DNA from: an uncultured Subdoligranulum sp.
GTDB taxonomy: Bacteria > Bacillota > Clostridia > Christensenellales > CAG-314
NCBI GenBank assembly: GCA_900551395.1
Contig: URVX01000043.1
Coordinates: 1-7,985, forward strand
Reading direction: 5' to 3'
Length of the DNA: 7,985 nt
Below the pieces are notes generated by a model that was not told the DNA's origin, ran no database searches, and worked only from the letters and a program-made list of their open reading frames with translations. The position numbers and the translations under genes were made by a program. Shown one piece after another: positions 1 to 6,928 of the stretch. The first letter of the stretch is position 1; each line of letters begins with the position of its first letter.

Positions 1-243
1 GGAGTTGTTCATCCACGCCTTGATGACCTCCATATCCACCTTGTTGGAGGCATAGCGCGCCAGCTCGTTGAGCAGGCGGTCTTTCTTCACCTCAATGCCT
101 GCGGCCTTCTGTACGTCGGTATCCACCGCACCAATCCAATGGCGGGTATCGCCCATCACGGCGTTCTGCTCGCAAACGATGAAATCCACGCCTGCGTCGG
201 CAGCGGTCGCCGCGGCCATCATGCCGCCGTTGCCCGCGCCGAC
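1..243 (-). other. FAD-binding (fumarate-reductase-type flavoprotein) segment joined in frame to AroE
   Basis: The last 81 codons read GAGNGGMMAAATAADAG (from residue 534), then an acidic residue ending the second strand (E557), then TRHWIGAVDTD, QKAAGIE and LLNELARYASNKVD. This is the dinucleotide-binding N-terminus of FAD-dependent oxidoreductases of the fumarate/urocanate reductase type found in anaerobic Firmicutes. It is not the NADP-binding domain of AroE, which would have GAGGAA followed by an NRT-like motif. The switch falls in the shared KKLLIVGAG strand-loop at about 235-260. Third-position G+C is about 81% here (66 of 81 codons) against about 71% in the adjacent 59 AroE codons, a modest shift. 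Family membership is judged from motif memory. Whether the join is biological or an assembly artefact cannot be decided from the sequence. Confidence 0.7.
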
Positions 244-1839
244 AATCAGCAGCTTTTTTCCGTCGACGCAAATCCCCCTTTTTTCAAGGGACATCATCAC
301 GCCGTCGCCGTCCGTAGACGCGGGAAAAAATCTTCCGCATTTGACGGACACGGCATTGCAGGAAAAACCGTCCGCCGTCAGCATACGCTTGAAGGGCATG
401 GTGACGTTGAAGCCGTCCGCATTTTTTTTCAGATACTCAACCGTTTCGGCAAACCGCGCCTCGTCCGTTTGAAACAGCCCATAGCTGCACGGCGTCGAAA
501 AATACTTCGAAAACATCGAAAACAGCACGGGCGACCTGCTTGCGGCAATATCCGAGCCGAGCAAACCGAAACGAAATTTTTCCACGCCGAGAATTTTAAG
601 AAAATCGGGACAGGAGACGTCGGCGAAATCGAAATCCGTTTCGACTCCGTCTTTTGCATGCAGTCCCGCTATCGCCGCAGCAAATTGCAGACGGTGGTCG
701 CCCAGAGTGTCAACTTTTCCTCCGGAAATAAACCCCGCGCCGTCAATTTCCAGCCTGTCGCCGCCGCAATCGACCGACCTCGAGCCGAGCTTTTCAGCCA
801 AAATACGCAACCCCAAAAGTCTGTCGCTCTCCTTTTTGCATAGCTCCGAAACGCCCTCGAACACGCTTTTGCCTTTGACCGTAAGCGCCAGAACCGCAAG
901 CGCGGGTATTTCGTCGAGCAACAGCGCAGCCCGCTCCGGAGGGCAAAAGAAAGGCTTTAACGCGCTTTTCTTGACGACAATGTCGCCTTGAAGCTCGCCG
1001 CAGACGCGTTTTACGTTCTGCGTCGTGATGTCCGCGCCGCTTTCCTTAAGCAGCGAAAGATACTCCGTTCGCGTCGGATTCAATCCTACTCCGTGTAAAA
1101 CTACGCCCTCTCCCATAAGACCGTGCGCCACGAAAAAAGCCGCGGCGGAAGCGTCGTTGGGTAATTTAATTCTGCCCGAAGAAATACTGCTTTTGTCGAG
1201 AGTGATTTGCTTTCCGTCCGTCGTCAGCCGCGCGCCCAAGCAGCTCAGCATAATTTCCGTGTGGTCGCGCGATTTTATTTCTTCGATTATTTTAATCCTT
1301 TTTCCCGACGTGAGAGCCGCAAACAACAGCGCGCTTTTCACCTGCGCCGACGTCGTTTCAAAGACAAATTCCCCGTCGTTGTCCTCTGCGCTTTTTTTGC
1401 CGCACGTCTCAAACAGCGCGCCCTCTTTTTTGTCTATCCCAAGTCCCATTCGGCGCAGCGGCAGGATAACCCTGTCCATGGGACGTCTGCTTAAAGACTC
1501 GTCTCCACTAAAAACAGCTCGGACGCCCAGTCCCGCGGCAACGCCCGCAAGCAATCTTGCGGTTGTCCCGCTGTTGCCGCAAAACAGCGACAACGGTTCT
1601 TTTGCCGCAGGAATATTTTTCATCGGATACACGGTGACTGACGTGCCGCGAAATTCAAAGCGTGCTCCCATTTTTTGCAGGCAGTCCGCCGTTGCCAGCG
1701 TGTCGCGGCAAATGCAGGCGTTTTCTATTTCCGTTTTGCCGTCGGCAAGCGCACCGCAGATAAAAGCGCGGTGGGTTATCGACTTGTCGCCGAAATTCAA
1801 ATGCTCATTGAAACGGTACTTAACCTTTTTAAACAACAT
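1..1839 (-). CDS. aroA/aroE: EPSP synthase - shikimate dehydrogenase fusion (AroA-AroE), open at the window edge, with a flavoprotein-like C-terminal part
   Basis: The frame is open from the ATG at 1839-1837 to base 1 (613 codons, no stop). Residues 1-~418 are 3-phosphoshikimate 1-carboxyvinyltransferase (shikimate step 6): GDKSITHR (17-24), GNSGTT (88-93), DESLSRRPMD (113-122), SAQVKSAL (from 164), the catalytic Asp of DEIPAL (D309), KESDR (336-340) and DHR (381-383). Residues ~424-530 are the substrate-binding domain of shikimate dehydrogenase (step 4): GLLGSDI, the SxS pair S434/S436, NVTMPFK with the catalytic Lys (478-484), N495 and TDGDG (509-513). From about residue 530 the sequence no longer looks like AroE but like an FAD flavoprotein (separate entry). 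The start overlaps the 3' end of aroC/aroB by 11 bases (ATGTTGTTTAA) and has only a weak ribosome site, so translation is probably coupled. The AroA and AroE assignments are firm. The true C-terminus is not. Confidence 0.88.
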   Translation of the reverse strand, partial: MLFKKVKYRFNEHLNFGDKSITHRAFICGALADGKTEIENACICRDTLATADCLQKMGARFEFRGTSVTVYPMKNIPAAKEPLSLFCGNSGTTARLLAGVAAGLGVRAVFSGDESLSRRPMDRVILPLRRMGLGIDKKEGALFETCGKKSAEDNDGEFVFETTSAQVKSALLFAALTSGKRIKIIEEIKSRDHTEIMLSCLGARLTTDGKQITLDKSSISSGRIKLPNDASAAAFFVAHGLMGEGVVLHGVGLNPTRTEYLSLLKESGADITTQNVKRVCGELQGDIVVKKSALKPFFCPPERAALLLDEIPALAVLALTVKGKSVFEGVSELCKKESDRLLGLRILAEKLGSRSVDCGGDRLEIDGAGFISGGKVDTLGDHRLQFAAAIAGLHAKDGVETDFDFADVSCPDFLKILGVEKFRFGLLGSDIAASRSPVLFSMFSKYFSTPCSYGLFQTDEARFAETVEYLKKNADGFNVTMPFKRMLTADGFSCNAVSVKCGRFFPASTDGDGVMMSLEKRGICVDGKKLLIVGAGNGGMMAAATAADAGVDFIVCEQNAVMGDTRHWIGAVDTDVQKAAGIEVKKDRLLNELARYASNKVDMEVIKAWMNNS

Positions 1840-3805
1840 CTTTCAACAGCTCTGTCAATTCCACTTCCGTTAAAAATATTTCCCGCACGCCGAAGCGTCC
1901 GTCGGGAAGAACAAGGGAAATTTTTCGCGATATATTTTTTTTGTCGGACAGGCAAAGCTCAACCGTCCTTATGACATCTATGTCACGAACAATTTGAAAA
2001 TTTTTTTTCAGCAAATCACTCTGTTTTTGCCAAAATTTCCGTGCGCATATTCCGAGTCTAAAAGCCAACGCCGTTTCGTAAAACAGTCCGTTTGCAACAG
2101 CCGCTCCGTGAGAAAGCCCGTAAATTGCTTCAAAGGCATGCCCCAAGGTGTGACCGAGATTGAGCTTACGTCTCAAAAGCAGGTCATTCGGATCAATCGA
2201 AGCAGTCCTTTGCTTGAAACGTGCACACTGCCTGACAAGCGTCTTTAAGTCGGCGTTTTCGTCAATCAGGCGGCTGATTTTTTCGTCCAGGCAGGCGTAT
2301 TTAAACAGCTCTCCCTTTCCCTCGTCAATCAGGTTTTCAGGCATCGTGTCCAGCAAAGACAAATCCACCAAGGTCAGCTCTGCGGGATAAATCGTACCTA
2401 CGACGTTTTTGACTCCGGAAAAGTTCACGGCGGTTTTGCCTCCGACAGAGCTGTCAAGCATTGCAAGCAGAGTTGTGGGCACGTGCGCCAGCCGCACTCC
2501 GCGACAGAACACCGACGCAGCAAAGCCAGCCGCGTCTCCCACCGCCCCGCCGCCGACCGCTACGACAAGCGTATCCTTTCCGCAGCCGCGTGCAGACAAA
2601 AAATTAAGAAATCTCATGATTTCCTCAAAGCTTTTGGCTTTTTCGCCGTCGGCAAAGCAAAACACGTTTTCGCCGTCAAGCCCAAGCAAGGCGGCAACGG
2701 CAGCGTCTGTTGCGAACACCGTGTTTTCGCCGTCGAAAAAAGACCTGTCGAAGCTGCCGAAGCTTAAGCGGTTTTCTTCGAGAATACAGTCGAGCATTTC
2801 CAGCGCAAGCAGATTTTCGGCGATTATGCCTATGCTTTCGACCACGCACACGTCGGCGCGTTCAAAATGGGCGCCAACGGTTTTTCGCGTGACTATGTCT
2901 ATGGTTTCAATCGGCTTTCTGCGCGTGGGCACCGGCTTAACCGTCAAAGCGACGCTCAAATCTTTTCCGTTTGTCACTCCGCCCACTATTCCTCCGCAGC
3001 GGTTTGTTGCGTAAACAACTTTGTCCCCGTCAAGCGCCAGCTCGTCCGGCTCGAAATGCTCGCCGTCGCCGAAGCAAACGCCCTTGACAGACGGAATAGA
3101 AGCTAGCCTCGCGGCGATTTTACCCGACAGCCTACTTTCTAAACTTTTGAAATCTCCAAGTCCCGCAGGCAATCCTCTGCAAATGACGCGAACGCTTCCG
3201 CCTAGTGTCTCGCCCTTTGCGCGTGCAGACAGAATTTCCTCCTCCATGCGAAGCGCGGCAGATGAATCGGGACAACGCACGCTTAGCGAATACATTTCTT
3301 TAAGCGCGTCTTCGTCAAGCTCTCCTACCTCTGCTGCTGTGCCGCCGATTTTTTCCGCATAGGAAAAAAACGATATGCCTTGCTTTTGCAAAATTTGCCT
3401 GCAGACAGCCCCCGCAACGGTATAAACAACCGTGTTTCGCGCGCTTGCCTCTTCGCATACGGAACGGGCGTTCTCCAGCCCCAATTTTGTACAGCCGACC
3501 AAATCGGCGTGACCGCTTCTCAAAGCGGTTATGGCGGGAAGCTCAACGTCTGCGCCCGCAGACGCGGAATTGGGCACAAAAAATCTGAGTACGCCGCCGT
3601 CTGTCACACCGTTGTCCAACCCGCTCAGGAAAACAACCTCGTCCTTTTCCGCAAGCTGTCTTTGGCTTCTGCCCGCGCCGGCGCGGCGACGCGCCAATTC
3701 TTTCTTTATCTCCGCGACGGAAATTTCGCAGCCGCGCGGCAAGCCGACAAGAGCGGCAGAATATCCTGCCCCGTGCGAAGCGCCGTCAAAACTCAGCTTC
3801 AGCAT
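1829..3805 (-). CDS. aroC/aroB: Chorismate synthase - 3-dehydroquinate synthase fusion (AroC-AroB)
   Basis: One uninterrupted 658-residue protein carries two shikimate enzymes. Residues 1-~345 are chorismate synthase (FMN-dependent, step 7): GASHG with His11, RRRAGAGR (39-46), RSGHAD with His99 (97-101), SARNT (121-125), VKPVP (289-293) and a C-terminal RADVC (316-320). It is about 20-40 residues shorter than usual and differs at several normally invariant positions. Residues ~358-658 are 3-dehydroquinate synthase (NAD- and metal-dependent, step 2): DGEKAKS (386-392), the NAD-binding GGGAVGD (418-424), PTTLLAMLDSSVGGKTAVN (443-461), metal ligands E499, H552 and H566, and K502. The AroB N-terminus is shortened. 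The ATG overlaps the upstream gene's stop by 7 bases (ATGCTGA) with no strong ribosome site, so it is probably coupled. The AroB half looks fully competent; activity of the AroC half is less certain. Both identities are clear. Confidence 0.93.
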   Translation of the reverse strand: MLKLSFDGASHGAGYSAALVGLPRGCEISVAEIKKELARRRAGAGRSQRQLAEKDEVVFLSGLDNGVTDGGVLRFFVPNSASAGADVELPAITALRSGHADLVGCTKLGLENARSVCEEASARNTVVYTVAGAVCRQILQKQGISFFSYAEKIGGTAAEVGELDEDALKEMYSLSVRCPDSSAALRMEEEILSARAKGETLGGSVRVICRGLPAGLGDFKSLESRLSGKIAARLASIPSVKGVCFGDGEHFEPDELALDGDKVVYATNRCGGIVGGVTNGKDLSVALTVKPVPTRRKPIETIDIVTRKTVGAHFERADVCVVESIGIIAENLLALEMLDCILEENRLSFGSFDRSFFDGENTVFATDAAVAALLGLDGENVFCFADGEKAKSFEEIMRFLNFLSARGCGKDTLVVAVGGGAVGDAAGFAASVFCRGVRLAHVPTTLLAMLDSSVGGKTAVNFSGVKNVVGTIYPAELTLVDLSLLDTMPENLIDEGKGELFKYACLDEKISRLIDENADLKTLVRQCARFKQRTASIDPNDLLLRRKLNLGHTLGHAFEAIYGLSHGAAVANGLFYETALAFRLGICARKFWQKQSDLLKKNFQIVRDIDVIRTVELCLSDKKNISRKISLVLPDGRFGVREIFLTEVELTELLKDVV

Positions 3806-5190
3806 GCTTTCAAGCGCAGACGCGCCTGCTTAAGCTCCATAAACACCGCCTTAAGCAGCTCCCCGTTTCGGGCTGCCGACGCGGAGGTTTTCGCATTGTC
3901 CACCAAATCGGCGACGAAATCGAAAGAAATATTGCCGCTTGCGTCCACCTTCATTCTCAGATTGCCGTCGAATTTGTCGGAGCTGTAAGGATATTCGCCC
4001 GCGCCCGTAGAATATTTTCTGTACGTGCAAAACACCTGCGTATCCTTTGCAGCCAGCTTTTCAAGAGTTTCCGGTCTGGGGTGACCGTAAGTGTTTTCGC
4101 CGCAGGAAATCATTGCGTACTCGGGCTTGAGCATATCAAGCAGCTCCTGCTTGGTTGACTCTCTGCCTCCGTGATGAGCAACCTTCAAGACATCCACGTC
4201 GCCGTCAAAGCCGTTGTCGAACAACCCGGCGTTGACGTTTTGAATAAAGTTGTCCTCCGCCTCCTCGTCGCTGTCGCCCGTAAGCAGAATTTTGCGCCCG
4301 TTGAACTCTAAGAGCATCATGGGCGACACGTTGTTTTTCTGCTTTGCAGTGCTTATTTTCTTATACATTTCAACCGACGGATTGTAAAAATAAAAAATAT
4401 AGCCCGCTTCGTCTCCGCCTATCGTCATGCCCTCGAGGTTGTAATAAACGTTTTCCAGCGACTCCTCGTTGTACACCGCGTTCATAAAATCGGAATACGC
4501 CTGAGTTGTGACCGTATCCACCGTATAATTCATTTCCAGTGCATAAGCCTTGAGCGGGTCGTCGGAAAAATATTTGCTGTCCGCGACCACCATTGGACGA
4601 TAAACGTTTTTTACGTCGATGTCTTTGTGGGCAATGACGTTGTCAAGACTGCCGCAGTGGTCGGCGTCGGTATGCGTAAGCATAACGTAATCCAACGTAA
4701 TTTTGCCGTTTGAGTCCTTGAGGTCGGTGTAGTTGAACAGATAATTTATTATATGGTCGGCAATCTTGCTGTCCTTGTCGCCGCCGTCGATAAGCATGTT
4801 CTTTCCGTCGGGCAGCTGCAAAAGTATGCTGTCCCCCTGATGCACGTCTATCATGTGCACGATAAGCTCGCCGTCGACAGTGGCAACGACTTTCTTTACG
4901 GCGTTTTTATAATATTTGAAGCCGTAGGAATCGCCCCACTCGAAATTGAAAGGCTTTATGTCGTAATAATAAAGGGCGCCGCAGGCGATGACCGCAAGCA
5001 CCAGTATGACGGCGACCACGGTTATTATTTTCTTTGTCTTTTTGGATTTTCCCCTGACTGCCGCTGCCGCGACCGCCGCGCCTGCCGCCGCAGCCCCCAC
5101 CGCAAATCTCGAAAGCTGCTTTTTCTGCTCCGATTTGCTTTTTGCCACCCGCGCGGTATTGGTATTTTTGTCGTTTTTCTTTTCAGCCAT
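3799..5190 (-). CDS. Membrane-anchored ComEC/Rec2-like metallo-beta-lactamase-fold hydrolase
   Basis: This 463-residue protein has a Lys-rich N-terminus (1-27), an Ala/Gly-rich hydrophobic stretch (29-45), a basic segment (47-54) and a membrane segment of about 20 residues (55-75) ending in YYY. It is probably anchored in the membrane with the rest outside. Residues ~108-425 are a metallo-beta-lactamase fold of the soluble ComEC/Rec2 C-terminal type: IDVHQGDS (114-121), IDGGD (134-138), the metal motif HTDADH (173-178), LLTGDSDEEAE (302-311), VAHHGG (337-342) and GHPRP (369-373). It lacks the ComEC channel domain, so it is not itself a DNA-uptake pore; known relatives cleave phosphodiesters. 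GGGAGA-like sequence GGGAGA (5202-5197) lies 6 bases before the ATG. It follows the patatin gene by 19 bases and overlaps aroC/aroB by 7, placing it in one operon. The natural substrate is unknown, and its link to the shikimate genes is not obvious. Confidence 0.87.
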   Translation of the reverse strand: MAEKKNDKNTNTARVAKSKSEQKKQLSRFAVGAAAAGAAVAAAAVRGKSKKTKKIITVVAVILVLAVIACGALYYYDIKPFNFEWGDSYGFKYYKNAVKKVVATVDGELIVHMIDVHQGDSILLQLPDGKNMLIDGGDKDSKIADHIINYLFNYTDLKDSNGKITLDYVMLTHTDADHCGSLDNVIAHKDIDVKNVYRPMVVADSKYFSDDPLKAYALEMNYTVDTVTTQAYSDFMNAVYNEESLENVYYNLEGMTIGGDEAGYIFYFYNPSVEMYKKISTAKQKNNVSPMMLLEFNGRKILLTGDSDEEAEDNFIQNVNAGLFDNGFDGDVDVLKVAHHGGRESTKQELLDMLKPEYAMISCGENTYGHPRPETLEKLAAKDTQVFCTYRKYSTGAGEYPYSSDKFDGNLRMKVDASGNISFDFVADLVDNAKTSASAARNGELLKAVFMELKQARLRLKAC

Positions 5191-5209
5191 AAAAAATCTC
5201 CCGATTTGT

Positions 5210-6040
5210 CTATTTTGCGCCCAGCATTAGCTTAATGACCGGCATCTGCTCCATTGCCGCCCGATATCCTTCCTCTATCATTTCGTCCACGCCCTCCAGC
5301 TTGGTGGACTTGAATTTTTTCAGGTCGGGCTCGATCATGACGTCGGTGTTCATAATTCCCTTGTAAGCGGTGCTTTTCATCGCTATGTTGAACGTCGCCC
5401 AAAACACGTTGAGCAGACACTTGGAGGACGTGCCCTCGCCCCTCGTTGAGTTCAAGTCGACAGCCACGACATAATCGGCGCCCATACGCCGCACGATGTC
5501 GGATGGTATCGTGTTGAGCAGACCGCCGTCCACATAATGCTCACCGTCGATGTCCACGCCGGAAAAAATCACCGGCACCGAGCAGCTGGCGCTTATCGCC
5601 TTGGCAAGATTGCCGCGCTCGAAAATCCTTTCCTCGCCCGTCGCGAGATTGACGGCGTTGCAGGCAAAAGGAATTTTCAGCTCGTTGAAATTTTTGCCGT
5701 CAAGCAGCCTGTAAGCCAGCTTTTCTATATTGCGGGACTCGGACGGAAAAAATATGGAACGGCTGTTCCTTATGTCCTTCTCCTTAACCGCACGGCAGAA
5801 AGACGCCATGTCCTCCCACGACGTGCCCGCGCAGTAAGCCGCTCCCACAATGCTGCCCACGCTTGTGCCCGCCACGAAATCGAAATCCAGCCCGGCTTCC
5901 TCAAAGGCTCTGACCACTCCTATATGAGCGATTCCCTTTGCGCCGCCGCCGCTTAAGGCAAGTCCCACCTTGTATCTGTGCTTGAGCTTTGGTCTCGCTC
6001 TCTCGGGCGTCTCCTCTTTTTTTCTGCCCCAAAACCTCAT
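5210..6040 (-). CDS. Patatin-like phospholipase / NTE-family (RssA-like) serine hydrolase
   Basis: This 276-residue protein is a bacterial patatin-domain lipid acyl hydrolase. A basic N-terminal tail (residues 1-23, many Arg/Lys) precedes the fold. The oxyanion-hole motif GGGAKG is at 31-36, the nucleophile elbow GTSVGS at 58-63 (Ser60), and the dyad Asp in the DGG motif at 171-173, so all catalytic elements are present. There is no signal peptide or membrane segment, which suggests cytosolic action, possibly at the membrane surface through the basic tail. The length is typical of RssA-like family members. The start is supported by AGGAG (6052-6048), 7 bases before the ATG, and by a promoter just upstream. 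It is the first gene of the minus-strand operon that continues through the metallo-beta-lactamase and aro genes. The substrate is not predictable from the sequence. Confidence 0.92.
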   Translation of the reverse strand: MRFWGRKKEETPERARPKLKHRYKVGLALSGGGAKGIAHIGVVRAFEEAGLDFDFVAGTSVGSIVGAAYCAGTSWEDMASFCRAVKEKDIRNSRSIFFPSESRNIEKLAYRLLDGKNFNELKIPFACNAVNLATGEERIFERGNLAKAISASCSVPVIFSGVDIDGEHYVDGGLLNTIPSDIVRRMGADYVVAVDLNSTRGEGTSSKCLLNVFWATFNIAMKSTAYKGIMNTDVMIEPDLKKFKSTKLEGVDEMIEEGYRAAMEQMPVIKLMLGAK

Positions 6041-6060
6041 AAATTTTCTCCTGAATTTTT

Positions 6061-6089
6061 ATTATACAGCAATGCCGCGCGAAAATCAA
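6061..6089 (-). promoter_or_regulatory. Sigma-A-type promoter for the patatin/MBL/aro operon
   Basis: On the minus strand a TTGATT -35 box (6089-6084) lies 17 bases from a perfect TATAAT -10 box (6066-6061). The expected start is near 6054, giving a leader of only about 14 bases that contains the AGGAG ribosome site. No other convincing promoter was seen in the short junctions down to aroA/aroE, so this one probably drives all four genes. Confidence 0.65.
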
Positions 6090-6118
6090 TCATGCTCGGG
6101 TTTTTGGTCGCAAAAAAG

Positions 6119-6147
6119 TTGAATTGCGGAAAAATTTTTGATATTAT
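6119..6147 (+). promoter_or_regulatory. Extended -10 sigma-A-type promoter for the ttcA-like gene, leaderless arrangement
   Basis: A TTGAAT -35 box (6119-6124), a 17-base spacer and a TATTAT -10 box (6142-6147) preceded by TG one base upstream (extended -10, 6139-6140) form a good promoter. Transcription would start at about 6153-6155, on or next to the ATG at 6154. No Shine-Dalgarno sequence precedes that ATG, in line with a leaderless mRNA. Confidence 0.6.
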
Positions 6148-6153
6148 TTACTT

Positions 6154-6912
6154 ATGGAACTGCAAACTCTGCTTGCGCCCTTCAGACGCGCCGTAAACCA
6201 ATTTTCTTTAATCGAGGACGGAGACAAAATCGCCGTCGGCGTGTCGGGAGGAAAGGACAGCCTGACTCTGCTCGCTTTGCTCAGCGCCTATCGGAGATTT
6301 TCGCCGCAGCGTTTCGAGCTGATGGCGGTGACAATCGATATGGGCTTTAAGGAGGACGCATATGCCCCGATACGCGACTATTGCGCGCAAATAAACGTCG
6401 ATTACGTTGTGGAAAAAACCGACATCGCGCAGATTTTGTTCGATATCCGAAAGGAATCCAATCCGTGCAGTCTGTGCTCCAAAATGCGGCGCGGCGCGCT
6501 CAACGGAGTTTTGTCCCAAAAAGGCTTCGGAAAGCTGGCGCTCGGGCACCACTCCGACGACGTAATCGAAACCTTTTTGCTTTCCATGTGCTTTGAGGGC
6601 AGACTGAGCACCTTTTCGCCCAAATCCTTCATGAGCCGCTCGGGAATTGCCGTCATCAGACGTATGGTTTTCATCGACGAAAGGGATATTTCCGCCTTTG
6701 CAAAAAATCTGCCCGTAGTTCACAATCCCTGCCCTGCGGACAAACACACGCAAAGAGAATATATGAAATCTCTTTTAAAAAAGCTTCAGTCTGACATTCC
6801 GTTTGCCAAAGACAGGATAACCTCCGCAGTCATGCACCCGGAAAGGTACAATTTGTGGGACAAAATCGAAGAAAAGTATCTCGACGACAAAAACAGCGGG
6901 GAGTCCGTATGA
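6154..6912 (+). CDS. ttcA: TtcA-family PP-loop ATP pyrophosphatase (probable tRNA cytidine-32 2-sulfurtransferase)
   Basis: This 252-residue protein belongs to the TtcA/TilS PP-loop family. It has the ATP-binding loop SGGKDS (31-36), CSLC (105-108) followed by KMRRGAL, GHHSDDVIETFLL (131-143) and a third cysteine in NPCPAD (C193). The CxxC plus distal Cys pattern is the iron-sulfur ligand set of TtcA, which adenylates and thiolates cytidine 32 of tRNAs; TilS lacks it. The protein is somewhat shorter than enterobacterial TtcA, as in other Firmicute members. The start fits the family: AVNQF and GDKIAVGVSGG lie where expected and there is no internal Met before the PP-loop. No ribosome site is present. 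The gene is divergent from the patatin operon and ends within its own terminator hairpin. TtcA-like is firm; the exact tRNA target is inferred. Confidence 0.88.
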   Translation: MELQTLLAPFRRAVNQFSLIEDGDKIAVGVSGGKDSLTLLALLSAYRRFSPQRFELMAVTIDMGFKEDAYAPIRDYCAQINVDYVVEKTDIAQILFDIRKESNPCSLCSKMRRGALNGVLSQKGFGKLALGHHSDDVIETFLLSMCFEGRLSTFSPKSFMSRSGIAVIRRMVFIDERDISAFAKNLPVVHNPCPADKHTQREYMKSLLKKLQSDIPFAKDRITSAVMHPERYNLWDKIEEKYLDDKNSGESV

Positions 6913-6928
6913 CGGACTCCCCTTTTTT
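6898..6928 (+). terminator. Rho-independent terminator at the end of ttcA, containing its stop codon
   Basis: GGGGAGTCCG (6898-6907), a TATGA loop (6908-6912) and CGGACTCCCC (6913-6922) form a perfect 10-base-pair stem followed directly by six T (6923-6928). The 5' arm is coding sequence for the last ttcA residues and the TGA stop lies in the loop. On the minus strand the same hairpin follows the spoIIID stop within a few bases and is followed after four bases by a T5 run, so it may also serve spoIIID. Confidence 0.93.

Noticed and set aside
139..843. Plus-strand open frame (234 codons) opposite aroE and the end of aroA
   Set aside because: The composition is typical of an antisense shadow (Arg/His/Ala-rich), with no family motif, and the opposite frame is strongly supported.
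1025..1873. Long plus-strand open frame (282 codons) antisense to aroA
   Set aside because: It is complementary to a region encoding unmistakable EPSP synthase motifs. The product is Ser/Pro-rich low-complexity sequence with no domain, and there is no ribosome site.
3380..3988. Plus-strand open frame opposite the aroC start and MBL end
   Set aside because: It spans two real minus-strand genes and their overlap, and the product has no recognisable features.
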